A stretch of DNA of 64,000 nt from Nocardia coubleae NBRC 108252 (GTDB taxonomy: Bacteria > Actinomycetota > Actinomycetes > Mycobacteriales > Mycobacteriaceae), in the NCBI RefSeq assembly GCF_001612805.1, contig NZ_BDBD01000018.1:124001-188000 (forward strand), written 5' to 3'. Shown here piece by piece: positions 57,606 through 64,000 of the stretch. The position numbers were made by a program, and so were the translations under genes. The notes under the pieces are model-generated. The model had not been told where the DNA came from. It did no database searches and saw nothing but the letters and a program-made list of their open reading frames with translations. Position 1 is the first letter of the stretch; every line of letters starts with the position of its first letter.

Positions 57606-59338
57606 TCCGCAAGGTTTTCCGCCTCGTCCCCGACGAGTTCGCCCCGCTCGTTCCGCGTCTGCTGGCCGCCATCGTGCTGCAGGCCGTGTGCCAGGCCATC
57701 GCGTACCTGCTGCTCGTTCCACTGCTCGAGTCCCTGTTCGGCGACGACCTGTCCGGCGCGTGGACGTGGGCACTCGGCATGACCGCGGCCGTGGTGGGCG
57801 TGGTGGTGTTCGGGTACCTGCAGGCCGTCATCGGTCTGCGCATCGGCCTGGGTATGCAGCGTGGGCTGCAGACCCGTCTCGGCGACAAGCTCAACGAACT
57901 GCCGCTCGGCTGGTTCGAAGGCCGTGAGGCAGGCCCGCTCTCGCGGGTGATGGTCGAGCAGGTGCGCGAGATGCAGGGCCTGATCGCCTATCTGCTCACC
58001 AAGGTGCTCACCGGCGTGATCGTTCCGGTGGTCGTCGCGCTCGGCATGCTGTTCATCGACTGGCGCATCGGTGTCGCGATGCTACTGGCCGCGCCGGTGC
58101 TGTACCTGGTCAACGCGGTCGCCAACCGCGCCTACACCGGTGCCGACGCACGGCTGCACGAGGCGGCGGCCGAAGCCGATTCGCGGGTGGTCGAATTCGC
58201 GCAGGCCCAGCCGGTGCTGCGTGCGTTCGGCGCGGTCGGCACCGGCAACAAGGCGCTCGAGGCGGCGCTGGTCCGCCAGCGTGGCGCGGTGCTGAAGATG
58301 ATGGTGGCCACGGTGCCCGGCCTGATCGTGTTCGCCCTGTTCGTGCAGGCGGTGTTCCTCGTGCTCGCCTACCTCGCGGTGGTCCAGGTGACCGACGGGG
58401 CCATCTCGGCGGCGGCCGCCATCGCCCTGATCGCGGTGAGTTCGCGGTTCATCGAGCCGGTGAACCAGGCCGCCCAGCTGGGCGCCGCGCTGCGGTCGGC
58501 CGCCTCGGCCGCCGACCGCATCACCGAACTGCTGGCCGAGCCGACCCTGCCGATGCCGACCGAGCCGGTCACGCCCGGTGCGCCCGCCGTCGTCTTCGAC
58601 AAGGTGAGCTTCGGCTACCGCCCCGGCGAACCCGTGCTCAGCGACCTGACCTTCACCGTCCCGGCGGGCACGACCACCGCCATCGTCGGGCCGAGCGGCG
58701 CGGGCAAGACCACCCTGCTGCGCCTGGCCGCCCGCTTCTACGATGTGGATTCCGGCGCGGTCTCGGTGGGCGAACACGATGTGCGCGAACAACCTTCGAA
58801 CACACTGCTCGATCAGCTCGCCCTGGTCTTCCAGAACGTCTACCTGTTCAACCGCTCGGTGGCCGACAACATCCGCATCGGCAAGCCCGACGCGAGCGAG
58901 GACGAGGTGCTGCGAGCCGCCCGCGCCGCACGAGTCGACGAGATCGTCGACCGGCTGCCCGACGGCTTCGACACCACGGTCGGCGAAGGTGGCGCGTCGC
59001 TCTCGGGCGGTGAACGTCAGCGGGTGTCGATCGCCCGCGCCTTGCTCAAGGACGCCCCGATCGTGCTGCTCGACGAGGCGACCAGCGCGCTCGACCCGCA
59101 CAGTGAGGCCGTCGTGGTGCGCGGCATCCACGAACTGGCAAGGGACAAGACCGTTCTCGTGGTCGCGCACCGCTTGGCGACCATCGCCCACGCCGACCAG
59201 ATCCTGTTCCTCGACGGTGGCCGCATCGTCGAACAGGGCACACACGCGGAGCTGTTGGCGCTCGACGGCCGGTACGCGGCGTTCTGGAACGAACGCGAGC
59301 GGGCTTCCGGTTGGCGGCTGGAGCCGGTGCCGGCCTGA
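57602..59338 (+). CDS. irtB: IrtB-like siderophore ABC transporter, half-transporter
   Basis: A 578-residue partner of the preceding protein, with six membrane helices in about 15-310, Walker A GPSGAGKT (about 363-370), signature LSGGERQR and a canonical Walker B/D-loop LLDEATSALDPHSE. The start lies in the ATGA overlap. By analogy with mycobacterial IrtAB, the two form a heterodimer of exporter fold that imports the ferric siderophore. A hairpin terminator follows. Confidence 0.88.
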   Translation: MIRKVFRLVPDEFAPLVPRLLAAIVLQAVCQAIAYLLLVPLLESLFGDDLSGAWTWALGMTAAVVGVVVFGYLQAVIGLRIGLGMQRGLQTRLGDKLNELPLGWFEGREAGPLSRVMVEQVREMQGLIAYLLTKVLTGVIVPVVVALGMLFIDWRIGVAMLLAAPVLYLVNAVANRAYTGADARLHEAAAEADSRVVEFAQAQPVLRAFGAVGTGNKALEAALVRQRGAVLKMMVATVPGLIVFALFVQAVFLVLAYLAVVQVTDGAISAAAAIALIAVSSRFIEPVNQAAQLGAALRSAASAADRITELLAEPTLPMPTEPVTPGAPAVVFDKVSFGYRPGEPVLSDLTFTVPAGTTTAIVGPSGAGKTTLLRLAARFYDVDSGAVSVGEHDVREQPSNTLLDQLALVFQNVYLFNRSVADNIRIGKPDASEDEVLRAARAARVDEIVDRLPDGFDTTVGEGGASLSGGERQRVSIARALLKDAPIVLLDEATSALDPHSEAVVVRGIHELARDKTVLVVAHRLATIAHADQILFLDGGRIVEQGTHAELLALDGRYAAFWNERERASGWRLEPVPA

Positions 59339-59346
59339 GAACGACA

Positions 59347-59377
59347 ACGGGCGCGACGGGTGTTCCGTCGCGCCCGT
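59347..59377. terminator. Hairpin terminator after the irtAB-like operon
   Basis: ACGGGCGCGACGG and CCGTCGCGCCCGT form a perfect 13-bp stem with a 5-base loop between convergent genes, so it can serve both strands. Confidence 0.85.
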
Positions 59378-59389
59378 CGCTGTTCGGGA

Positions 59390-59809
59390 TCAGAAGCCGC
59401 GCAGGTGATCCGGGGTGATGTGGATCGGGACGGAGTAGGTGGCGAAGAACTCGTCACGCGTCATCTCGATATCGACGAAGCCCTTGGTGTACTTGCTGGC
59501 GAACTCGGCGAGGGCGTCGTCGCTCACCGGTTCACCGACTCGGGCCGAGCCGGTGAACACGGCCACCTCGCCACCGCTCGAGCTGCTGTTGAAATTCAGC
59601 GAGGCCCGCGGATTGCGCGCCAGGTGTTGCAGCCGCTTCGCCTTCGGCATCGTGTAGATCAGGAAAGTGTCCTCGCGCCACAGGAACCACACTGGGTTCG
59701 GCTGCGGGGTGCCGTCGGCGCCGACGGTGGTGAGCCAGACGACGTGCTCATCGGCCAGTCGTGCGGCGACCGTCTCGCCGAGCGGCGTACTGACGTCGAG
59801 AACGGACAT
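59390..59809 (-). CDS. PPOX-class, probably F420-dependent, flavin/deazaflavin oxidoreductase
   Basis: A 139-residue split-barrel protein of the pyridoxamine-phosphate-oxidase-like class (HVVWLTTVGADGTPQPNPVW, then LIYTMPKAKRLQHLARNP). Actinobacterial members often use coenzyme F420, but the sequence alone does not settle the cofactor. It lies between the importer genes and the SIP gene on the SIP strand, 63 bases after it. A reductive role in siderophore iron release is possible but unsupported. Confidence 0.8.
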   Translation of the reverse strand: MSVLDVSTPLGETVAARLADEHVVWLTTVGADGTPQPNPVWFLWREDTFLIYTMPKAKRLQHLARNPRASLNFNSSSSGGEVAVFTGSARVGEPVSDDALAEFASKYTKGFVDIEMTRDEFFATYSVPIHITPDHLRGF

Positions 59810-59872
59810 GGGGACCTCCTCGGAGTAGGAGATCCCCAGTCTAGGACCGGCGCCCGTCGAGACGCCGGGTCC

Positions 59873-60580
59873 TCACTTCCAGTAGGCCTGGTACTTGATG
59901 GCCGTCTTGGGCAGAGCGTGGTGGGTCTTGAGGGTCTTCACGATCGAGCGGGTGGTGTGGCCGTCGCAGGCGACCCAGGCGAAAGCGTCTGCGGGGCAGG
60001 TCATTTCGTTCGCGGCTTCGCGCAGCAGGCGGCCGTCGTCGATGCGCTGCACCCAGGTGACTGTATGGTGCGGCTTGTTGTGCACGGGGATCGTCGTGTC
60101 GGATTCGTACTGCCATTCCAGCCACACTCGCGCAGGGGTGTCGCCGATGGCGTCCAGTAGCGAGTTGATAGCGGGGAGCGAGGCGGTGTCGCCGAAGACG
60201 ACGTACTCGCTCGGGGTCTGCTCGGGCAGCTGGAAGTCGGAGCCGAGGACGCTGGCGTCGAGGGGGTCGCCGGGCTTGGCGCGGCGGGCCCAGTTGGCGG
60301 CGGGTCCGTCGTGCAGCGCGAAGTCGATGCAGACGGTGTCCTCGGCCGGGTTCTGGTTCACCAGGGTGTAGCCGCGGTGGTGCAGTTTGTCACTGTGCTC
60401 GTCGGGAATCCACAGGCGGATCCACTGCGTGGGGTGCACCGGGTTGTCGGCCAGCAGCCCGCCCGCGGTGAAACTGATCCGCACGAATTTGTCCGTGATC
60501 TGCTCGTTGGCAGTCACCGTGAGGCGGTAGTCCGAGCCACCCCAAGCCTTGACCATCAGGCCGTTGAATCCCTTACCCAT
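59873..60580 (-). CDS. Siderophore-interacting protein, FAD-binding ferri-siderophore reductase
   Basis: A 235-residue protein of the SIP/ViuB family. The FAD-binding motif R69-G-Y-T and the VFGDTASLPAINSLLD block are diagnostic, and the C-terminal half matches the SIP NAD(P)-binding domain. It would reduce ferric iron from the imported siderophore in the cytoplasm. It replaces the SID domain missing from the irtA-like gene. The ATG at 60580 is 6 bases from an iron box shared with the divergent lysine monooxygenase gene. Confidence 0.88.
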   Translation of the reverse strand: MGKGFNGLMVKAWGGSDYRLTVTANEQITDKFVRISFTAGGLLADNPVHPTQWIRLWIPDEHSDKLHHRGYTLVNQNPAEDTVCIDFALHDGPAANWARRAKPGDPLDASVLGSDFQLPEQTPSEYVVFGDTASLPAINSLLDAIGDTPARVWLEWQYESDTTIPVHNKPHHTVTWVQRIDDGRLLREAANEMTCPADAFAWVACDGHTTRSIVKTLKTHHALPKTAIKYQAYWK

Positions 60581-60585
60581 GAACG

Positions 60586-60604
60586 TTAGGTTAGCCTAAC
60601 GACA
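60586..60604. promoter_or_regulatory. IdeR/DtxR iron box next to the SIP gene
   Basis: TTAGGTTAGCCTAACGACA matches about 17 of 19 consensus positions. It has a perfect 7-base dyad CGTTAGG/CCTAACG and lies immediately upstream of the SIP start. Confidence 0.88.
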
Positions 60605-60631
60605 CTTACTTGTCTGCCCCCGGTGGATAAA

Positions 60632-60650
60632 TAAGGTAAGCCTATGCAAC
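60632..60650. promoter_or_regulatory. IdeR/DtxR iron box upstream of the mbtG-like gene
   Basis: TAAGGTAAGCCTATGCAAC matches about 16-17 of 19 positions if A/T exchanges are allowed. It covers the ATG at 60644, which argues that the gene starts further downstream. Confidence 0.75.
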
Positions 60651-60685
60651 CATGGGCCGTGCTTGAGAGAGTGGAGAACGAACCG

Positions 60686-61960
60686 GTGCAAACCCTGCTC
60701 GTGGTCGGCGCGGGGCCGAAAGCCCTTGCGGTAGCGGCCAAATCGCATGTCCTGCGCTCACTCGGCCTGCCGGCGCCGCGCGTGGTCGTCGTCGAGGCGC
60801 ACGCGGTGGGTGGCAACTGGTTGCCCACCGGTGGCTGGACCGACGGGCAGCACCGGCTCGGCACCAGCCCCGAGAAGGACATCGGGTTCCCGTACCACTC
60901 CACCTGGGCCCGCGGCCGCAACCGCGAGATCGATCGCGCCATGTCGGCCTACAGCTGGACCTCGTTCCTCATCGAGCACGGCACCTACGCCGAGTGGATC
61001 GACCGTGGCAGGCCGAGCCCGCAGCACCACGTGTGGGCGAAATACCTGCAGTGGGTGGCCAAGTCGATCGATCTCGAGCTGGTGATCGGTCGCGTCGAGC
61101 AGATCCGCCACGACAACCGCTGGCAGGTGCGGGTCGTCGACGCCGACGGCGCGGCCACCGAGCTGAGCGCCGACGGCCTGATGATCACCGGCCCCGGCCG
61201 CAGCAGCCGCGCGCTGGCCGAACACCCGCGCGTGCTCAGCATCGCGACGTTCTGGGATCTGGCGGGCAAGCGCAGTCTGCCCGCCGCCTCGCGGGCCGCG
61301 GTGATCGGCGGCGGCGAGACCGCGGGCTCGGCGCTCGACGAACTCGTGCGCCACGAAATGCTCACCATCTCGGTGATCTCGCCCATGGCGACCATCTACA
61401 CCCGTGGCGAAAGCTATTTCGAGAACTCGCTGTTCAGCGATCCGGTGAAGTGGAACGCGCTGAGCATCCAGGAACGTCGCGACGTGATCCGGCGTACCGA
61501 TCGCGGTGTGTTCTCGGTGCGCGTGCAGGAAAGCCTGCTCGGCGACAGCCGGGTCCACCACCTGCAGGGCCGGGTCACCAAGGTGGTGCCGGCCGGTGAT
61601 TCGCTCGCGCTCACGCTGACCAACGAGCTGCGCGCCGATCAGGTGCACAACTTCGACCTCGTCGTCGACGCGACCGGTGGCCAGCCGCTGTGGTTCCTGG
61701 AGATGTTCGATCAGCAGACCGCCGATCAGCTGGAACTGGCGGTGGGCGGCCCGCTCACGCAGAACCGCATCGAATCGTCGATCGGCTACGACCTGGCCGT
61801 CAACGGACTGGCCAGCAAGCTGTATCTGCCGAACATGGCCGCCATGGCGCAGGGCCCCGGCTTCCCCAATCTGAGTTGCCTGGGTGAGCTGTCGGACCGA
61901 GTGCTGCGCACGGTTCCGGCGCGCAGCCACGTTTCCGCAGCGCAAGCAATCTCACGCTGA
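60686..61960 (+). CDS. mbtG: MbtG-like L-lysine N6-monooxygenase of nocobactin/mycobactin synthesis
   Basis: A 424-residue flavoprotein that hydroxylates the lysine side-chain nitrogen to make the siderophore hydroxamates. Blocks shared with MbtG are LLVVGAGPKALAVAAK, GGWTDGQHRLGTSPEKDIGF, VIGGGETA, the SYFENSLFSDP segment and GPGFPNLSCLGELSDRVL. The GTG at 60686 gives an N-terminus like MbtG and follows AGTGGAG; the ATG at 60644 would lie inside the iron box. In Nocardia farcinica the equivalent gene is nbtG. It diverges from the SIP gene and is expected to be iron-repressed. Confidence 0.92.
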   Translation: MQTLLVVGAGPKALAVAAKSHVLRSLGLPAPRVVVVEAHAVGGNWLPTGGWTDGQHRLGTSPEKDIGFPYHSTWARGRNREIDRAMSAYSWTSFLIEHGTYAEWIDRGRPSPQHHVWAKYLQWVAKSIDLELVIGRVEQIRHDNRWQVRVVDADGAATELSADGLMITGPGRSSRALAEHPRVLSIATFWDLAGKRSLPAASRAAVIGGGETAGSALDELVRHEMLTISVISPMATIYTRGESYFENSLFSDPVKWNALSIQERRDVIRRTDRGVFSVRVQESLLGDSRVHHLQGRVTKVVPAGDSLALTLTNELRADQVHNFDLVVDATGGQPLWFLEMFDQQTADQLELAVGGPLTQNRIESSIGYDLAVNGLASKLYLPNMAAMAQGPGFPNLSCLGELSDRVLRTVPARSHVSAAQAISR

Positions 61961-61968
61961 CCCGTGCG

Positions 61969-62009
61969 GTGAGTTACCCACTGATCTCGCGAGAACATGG
62001 GTAACTCAC
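61969..62009. terminator. Inverted repeat between convergent mbtG- and mbtK-like genes
   Basis: GTGAGTTACCCA and TGGGTAACTCAC are perfect 12-base arms around a 17-base loop that itself contains the palindrome TCTCGCGAGA. Placed between convergent genes, it most likely ends both transcripts. It has no T-run, and the nested dyad is unusual. Confidence 0.6.
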
Positions 62010-62080
62010 TGGGAACGGGCGACCGTGACCCTCGATCTCGTCTGGTCGCCAACGCGAATCGCGTCGCGCCTGGGCCTGGC

Positions 62081-62791
62081 CTAAATTCGCGGGGAGGCGG
62101 GAACAGGCATATCCGCCGGGGTGCGCGGCACCGTGTACAGGAAGATGCGGCGGTCCGGGCGGACGTCGAACTCACCGATGCTCTGCCAGCCCGACTTCTC
62201 GAGGCTGCGCCGGATCGGCTCGTTGCGATGGTCGGGATCGCCCATCATGCGCCGGCAGTCGGGATTGGCCGCGAACACGGCGGCGGGCAGGATCGAGATC
62301 CAGGCCGACATGATGCCCTTGCCGATCACCGCGGTCTCGGCGGTGGCGATGTGGAAGGCGATGTCACCGGCGTCGGCGTGGTAGAGCTTGCCGATCTCAT
62401 CCTTGGCGGCGCGGTAGAACTCGATGTAGGCGACATCGACCACGCCTTTCTCCCGCTGACCGATCACCGCGAAGTCGAGGCTGAGAATGCAAGGGCGTGA
62501 ATAGGTTCCGGCCAGCTGGGTGCGGAAATTCTCGCGACGGCGCTGCGCGTCCCAATCCTGTTCCCAGGACTCGAGCAGGTGCGGGCGGGCCATCCATTCT
62601 TCGAGCATGTCGGGGTCGGTACCGTCGGGATCGGCCATCCGCAGAGCGAAGGGCGCCTCGAACACCGGCAGGTTCGGCGCGGGGGCGGCGGCTACGTCGG
62701 CGGGCAGGTCTGTCTGCTCGCGGGGTAGCGCGGTGGGGGTCCCGGCGGGGTTCATCTGCTGGGTGCTCCATTCCATCGTTACCTTGGTCAC
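62081..62791 (-). CDS. mbtK: MbtK-like lysine N-acyltransferase (GNAT/IucB type)
   Basis: A 236-residue protein of the siderophore acyltransferase family. The core runs from FALRMADPDGTDPDMLEEWM through SWEQDWDAQRRRENFR, the SLDFAVIGQREKG strand, YIEFYRAAKDEIG and GKGIMSAWISILPAAVF. In mycobactin synthesis the equivalent enzyme acylates the lysine nitrogen that MbtG hydroxylates. The first 40 residues are Pro/Ala-rich and not conserved, so a later start is possible. An iron box lies 10 bases upstream of the ATG. Confidence 0.88.
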   Translation of the reverse strand: MTKVTMEWSTQQMNPAGTPTALPREQTDLPADVAAAPAPNLPVFEAPFALRMADPDGTDPDMLEEWMARPHLLESWEQDWDAQRRRENFRTQLAGTYSRPCILSLDFAVIGQREKGVVDVAYIEFYRAAKDEIGKLYHADAGDIAFHIATAETAVIGKGIMSAWISILPAAVFAANPDCRRMMGDPDHRNEPIRRSLEKSGWQSIGEFDVRPDRRIFLYTVPRTPADMPVPASPRI

Positions 62792-62800
62792 CTCAATTGG

Positions 62801-62819
62801 TAAGGCTAGCCTATACTAA
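62801..62819. promoter_or_regulatory. IdeR/DtxR iron box between mbtK-like and thioesterase genes
   Basis: TAAGGCTAGCCTATACTAA matches about 17 of 19 positions of the iron-box consensus, counting A/T exchanges. It lies just upstream of the minus-strand acyltransferase and about 190 bases before the divergent thioesterase-PKS operon, so it may control both. Confidence 0.85.
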
Positions 62820-63009
62820 TGGGTTGATGCTACTGTTGCCCGACCGATCGCCCGGTGGTTGCCGGAGCGCGCCCGGAGCTGGTTCGGGCTCGGCGGCAAC
62901 AACATTCGCCCCGGTCCCGGACGACTGCGCCGGGTAGGCCCGTGTCCGGGCCCGGCGAGAGATAGTGCGAAACGGCCGCAGCTGGACGCGGTCGGTGAGG
63001 GAGAGCGAC

Positions 63010-63762
63010 ATGGCAAGAGAACTCGGCTGGATCAGGCAATTCCAGGCCCCCCGGACCGACTCCCTACCGCCACTGATCGTCTTCCCGCACGCGGGCGCGG
63101 GCGCATCGGCCTACCGGGTGTTCGCCAAGCGTATGGCGCAGGACTTCGACACCGTGATCGTGCAATACCCCGGCCGTCAGGACCGCCTGCGCGAACCGGC
63201 CGCCGAGACGCTGCCCGAACTGGCCCGCGGCGCCTTCGAGGCCTTCCGTGGCTCCGCGCGCGACACCGGCGCCCCGATCACCGTGTTCGGCCACAGCATG
63301 GGTTCCATCGTGGCCTTCGAATTCGCCCGGCTCGCCGAGGCCGCCGGGTTGTCCGTGCGTTTGCTGGTGGTTTCCGCGGCCGCCGCGCCGCAGCGGATCG
63401 CCGAGCTACCTGGTCATCCGACCGAGGACGAGGAATTGCTCGACCACATGGCCGCCCTCAACGGCACCGGCGCCGACGTGATGGCCAGCCGCGAGGTGAT
63501 GCGCATGGCGCTGCCCGTGCTCAAGGCCGACTACCGCGCCTTCGATGCCTACTCCTGCGATGCGGGCGTGCGCGTCGCCGCACCCGTGCTCGTGCTCGGC
63601 GGCGACGACGACCCGTTCGTCGGCCCGCGCGACCTCTACGGCTGGGACCAGGCCACCACGGGCGAGGTGGAGGTGAACCTCTTCGCGGGTGGGCATTTCT
63701 ACGTCGACGAGAACATCGACGGCATCGCCGAGGTGCTGGCCGGACAGGCGCTGACCCGATGA
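63010..63762 (+). CDS. Type II thioesterase of the siderophore pathway
   Basis: A 250-residue alpha/beta-hydrolase from ATG 63010 (GAGGGAGAG upstream). The nucleophile is Ser96 in GHSMGS, with VFPHAGAGASAYR at the oxyanion region, Asp near VLGGDDDPF and His in GGHFY. Type II thioesterases clear misprimed carrier domains on NRPS/PKS assembly lines. It overlaps the following PKS gene by four bases, and together with the iron box this places it in nocobactin-type siderophore synthesis (MbtT-like). Confidence 0.9.
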   Translation: MARELGWIRQFQAPRTDSLPPLIVFPHAGAGASAYRVFAKRMAQDFDTVIVQYPGRQDRLREPAAETLPELARGAFEAFRGSARDTGAPITVFGHSMGSIVAFEFARLAEAAGLSVRLLVVSAAAAPQRIAELPGHPTEDEELLDHMAALNGTGADVMASREVMRMALPVLKADYRAFDAYSCDAGVRVAAPVLVLGGDDDPFVGPRDLYGWDQATTGEVEVNLFAGGHFYVDENIDGIAEVLAGQALTR

Positions 63763-64000
63763 GCGTTGATCCCGTCGTCATCGTCGGTATGGGCGTCGAG
63801 GCCCCCGGCGGCATCGAAACCCTGCCGGACTTCTGGTCCGCGCTCGCCGGCGGCCGGGAACTGATCGGCCCGTTCCCGCGCGACCGTGACTGGCCGCTGG
63901 CCGAACTGTTCGCTCTCGGCAGGCTCGACGGCTGGGCACCCGTCCGCGACGCCGGTGGATTCCTGGACGGCGCGACGGAATTCGACGCCCAGTTCTTCGG
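63759..64000 (+). CDS. Type I polyketide synthase, ketosynthase N-terminus (3' partial)
   Basis: The frame starts in the ATGA overlap with the thioesterase and is open at the right edge. The 80 visible residues (MSVDPVVIVGMGVEAPGGIE, then FWSALAGGRELIGPFPRDRDW and TEFDAQFFG) are the start of a beta-ketoacyl synthase domain. Mycobactin and nocobactin synthesis use such PKS subunits (MbtC/NbtB-type) to extend the chain between amino acids. Which one this is cannot be told from the fragment. Confidence 0.88.
   Translation, partial: MSVDPVVIVGMGVEAPGGIETLPDFWSALAGGRELIGPFPRDRDWPLAELFALGRLDGWAPVRDAGGFLDGATEFDAQFF

Overview
The window is high-GC DNA from a mycolic-acid-containing actinobacterium, most probably Nocardia or a close relative such as Rhodococcus. 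This rests on an antigen-85-type mycolyltransferase, an actinobacterial S10 ribosomal operon, IdeR-type iron boxes, and a nocobactin/mycobactin-type siderophore locus (MbtG-like lysine hydroxylase, MbtK-like acetyltransferase, IrtAB-like transporter, type II thioesterase, start of a PKS).

Region 1 (1-32942) is a non-ribosomal peptide synthetase (NRPS) locus of four collinear genes, the first cut by the window edge. Genes 1 and 3 end in a condensation domain plus a degenerate half adenylation domain. Genes 2 and 4 start directly with an adenylation domain and end in a thioesterase. This reads as two parallel assembly lines: gene 1 to gene 2, and gene 3 to gene 4 (seven modules). The 5971-residue gene 4 carries four long low-complexity insertions inside catalytic domains, one made of 63-bp tandem repeats, and an epimerization domain that has lost its active-site histidines.

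Region 2 (33103-43802) holds a secreted antigen-85-like esterase, a double-TetR regulator, an aldehyde dehydrogenase homologue lacking the catalytic cysteine, a DrrABC-type exporter operon, a stand-alone lycopene cyclase, a second ABC transporter (NatAB-like) and a DUF4442 hotdog protein.

Region 3 (43850-49577) is the complete S10 operon, rpsJ-rplC-rplD-rplW-rplB-rpsS-rplV-rpsC-rplP-rpmC-rpsQ, with a structured leader and a strong terminator. The spc operon does not follow. Instead come a toxin-antitoxin remnant, a large membrane protein with LexA-like operators, an SDR, a CPBP protease, a pseudouridine synthase, and a small protein next to a glycolipid-binding-like protein.

Region 4 (55700-64000) is the iron region. 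Four good iron boxes mark an importer pair, a ferri-siderophore reductase (SIP), MbtG- and MbtK-like enzymes, and a type II thioesterase leading into a polyketide synthase that runs off the window. No tRNA, rRNA, CRISPR array or insertion sequence was seen.
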